Origin: Microvirga arabica
GTDB lineage: Bacteria > Pseudomonadota > Alphaproteobacteria > Rhizobiales > Beijerinckiaceae
Direction of reading: 5' to 3'
DNA length: 34,576 nucleotides
Assembly: GCF_016811235.1 (NCBI RefSeq)
Contig: NZ_JAFBID010000071.1
Location: forward strand, 1-34,576
The notes beneath the pieces are model-generated. The model was not told where the DNA came from. It was given only the letters and a program-made list of their open reading frames with translations, and did not search any database. Shown one piece after another: positions 34,361-34,576 of this stretch (the stretch's first letter is position 1; each line of letters begins with the position of its first letter). Made by a program: the position numbers and the translations under genes.

Positions 34361-34576
34361 GGATTTTCAATCCTCTTCCGTCATCACCGGCCTTACGGCG
34401 GTGATCCCGCTTCAACTCACTCTCACCTCATCGTGAGGAGGTCACGCAGTGACCGTCTCGAAGGATCCTCCAGAGGGCGCTGGAGGATCCTTCGAGACGC
34501 AGCCTCACGGCTGCTCCTCAGGATAAGGGGGCGTGTTTCCTGATATGAGGACGGCCATGACGTGCAGGGAGTATGG
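34361..34576. repeat. Long palindromic repeat, family B copy 2, to the window edge
   Basis: A perfect 20-bp inner stem (34454-34473 with 34480-34499, starting CGTCTCGAAGG) with a 6-base loop is nested in outer arms CCTCATCGTGAGGAG (34427-34441) and CTCCTCAGGATAAGG (34514-34528). The outer arms are imperfect, and TCACGCAGTGA makes a side hairpin. TCACCGGC/GGCGGTGA lies before it (near 34384-34404). No gene is visible in the last 216 bases. Confidence 0.8.

Overview
The window is GC-rich and densely coded. Its gene content points to an alphaproteobacterium of the order Hyphomicrobiales (Rhizobiales), most like Methylobacteriaceae or Microvirga. The evidence is a HemY / Mic60-like mitofilin / HemD / HemC block divergent from tsaD-gpsA, a large (about 1600-residue) NAD-glutamate dehydrogenase, DUF1674 beside htpX, rsmB-heparinase-purH order, and several families of intergenic palindromes typical of rhizobial genomes. 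The genus is an inference.

Layout. (1) 1-78 is the 3' end of a probable chemotaxis receptor, followed by a terminator, a stretch of hairpins without a gene, and three minus-strand tRNA genes (Thr-CGT, Ala-GGC, Gly-GCC). (2) 943-6060, minus strand: hemC-hemD (overlapping), a mitofilin-like membrane coiled-coil protein and HemY, which form a heme and membrane-organisation block. (3) 6183-9541, plus strand: tsaD-gpsA (overlapping), a palindromic repeat, an EVE-domain protein and a nitrilase-superfamily amidohydrolase. (4) 9614-11181: a Crp/Fnr-family regulator translationally coupled to a small protein. A second, paralogous small protein is divergent across an AT-rich spacer holding a perfect 9-bp inverted repeat. 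(5) 11523-14314: acetyl-CoA synthetase and a periplasmic L,D-transpeptidase. (6) 14461-17280, minus strand: a cyclopropane-fatty-acid synthase-like methyltransferase, then an ECF41-type sigma factor with its carboxymuconolactone-decarboxylase/AhpD partner. That pair is preceded by an exact match to the known ECF41 promoter. (7) 17299-21761: DUF1674 protein divergent from htpX, rsmB and heparinase. (8) 21945-23777: two small proteins and an auxiliary, Deinococcus-type-II-like tryptophanyl-tRNA synthetase, set between heparinase and purH. (9) 24066-32670: purH, a YbjQ protein between repeats, a UMF1-type MFS permease and the large NAD-glutamate dehydrogenase. (10) 32788-34360: an HxlR-type regulator divergent from a zinc-less quinone-oxidoreductase-like dehydrogenase, then a long palindrome at the window edge.

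Most genes are housekeeping: heme synthesis, tRNA t6A modification, phospholipid precursor synthesis, acetate activation, purine synthesis, rRNA methylation, and glutamate catabolism. The more individual parts are the self-regulated ECF41 module, the Crp-like regulator with two paralogous uncharacterised small proteins, the second TrpRS, the HxlR/oxidoreductase pair, a possible unannotated small RNA near the left end, and the intergenic palindromes. No CRISPR array, insertion sequence, phage or defence system was seen.
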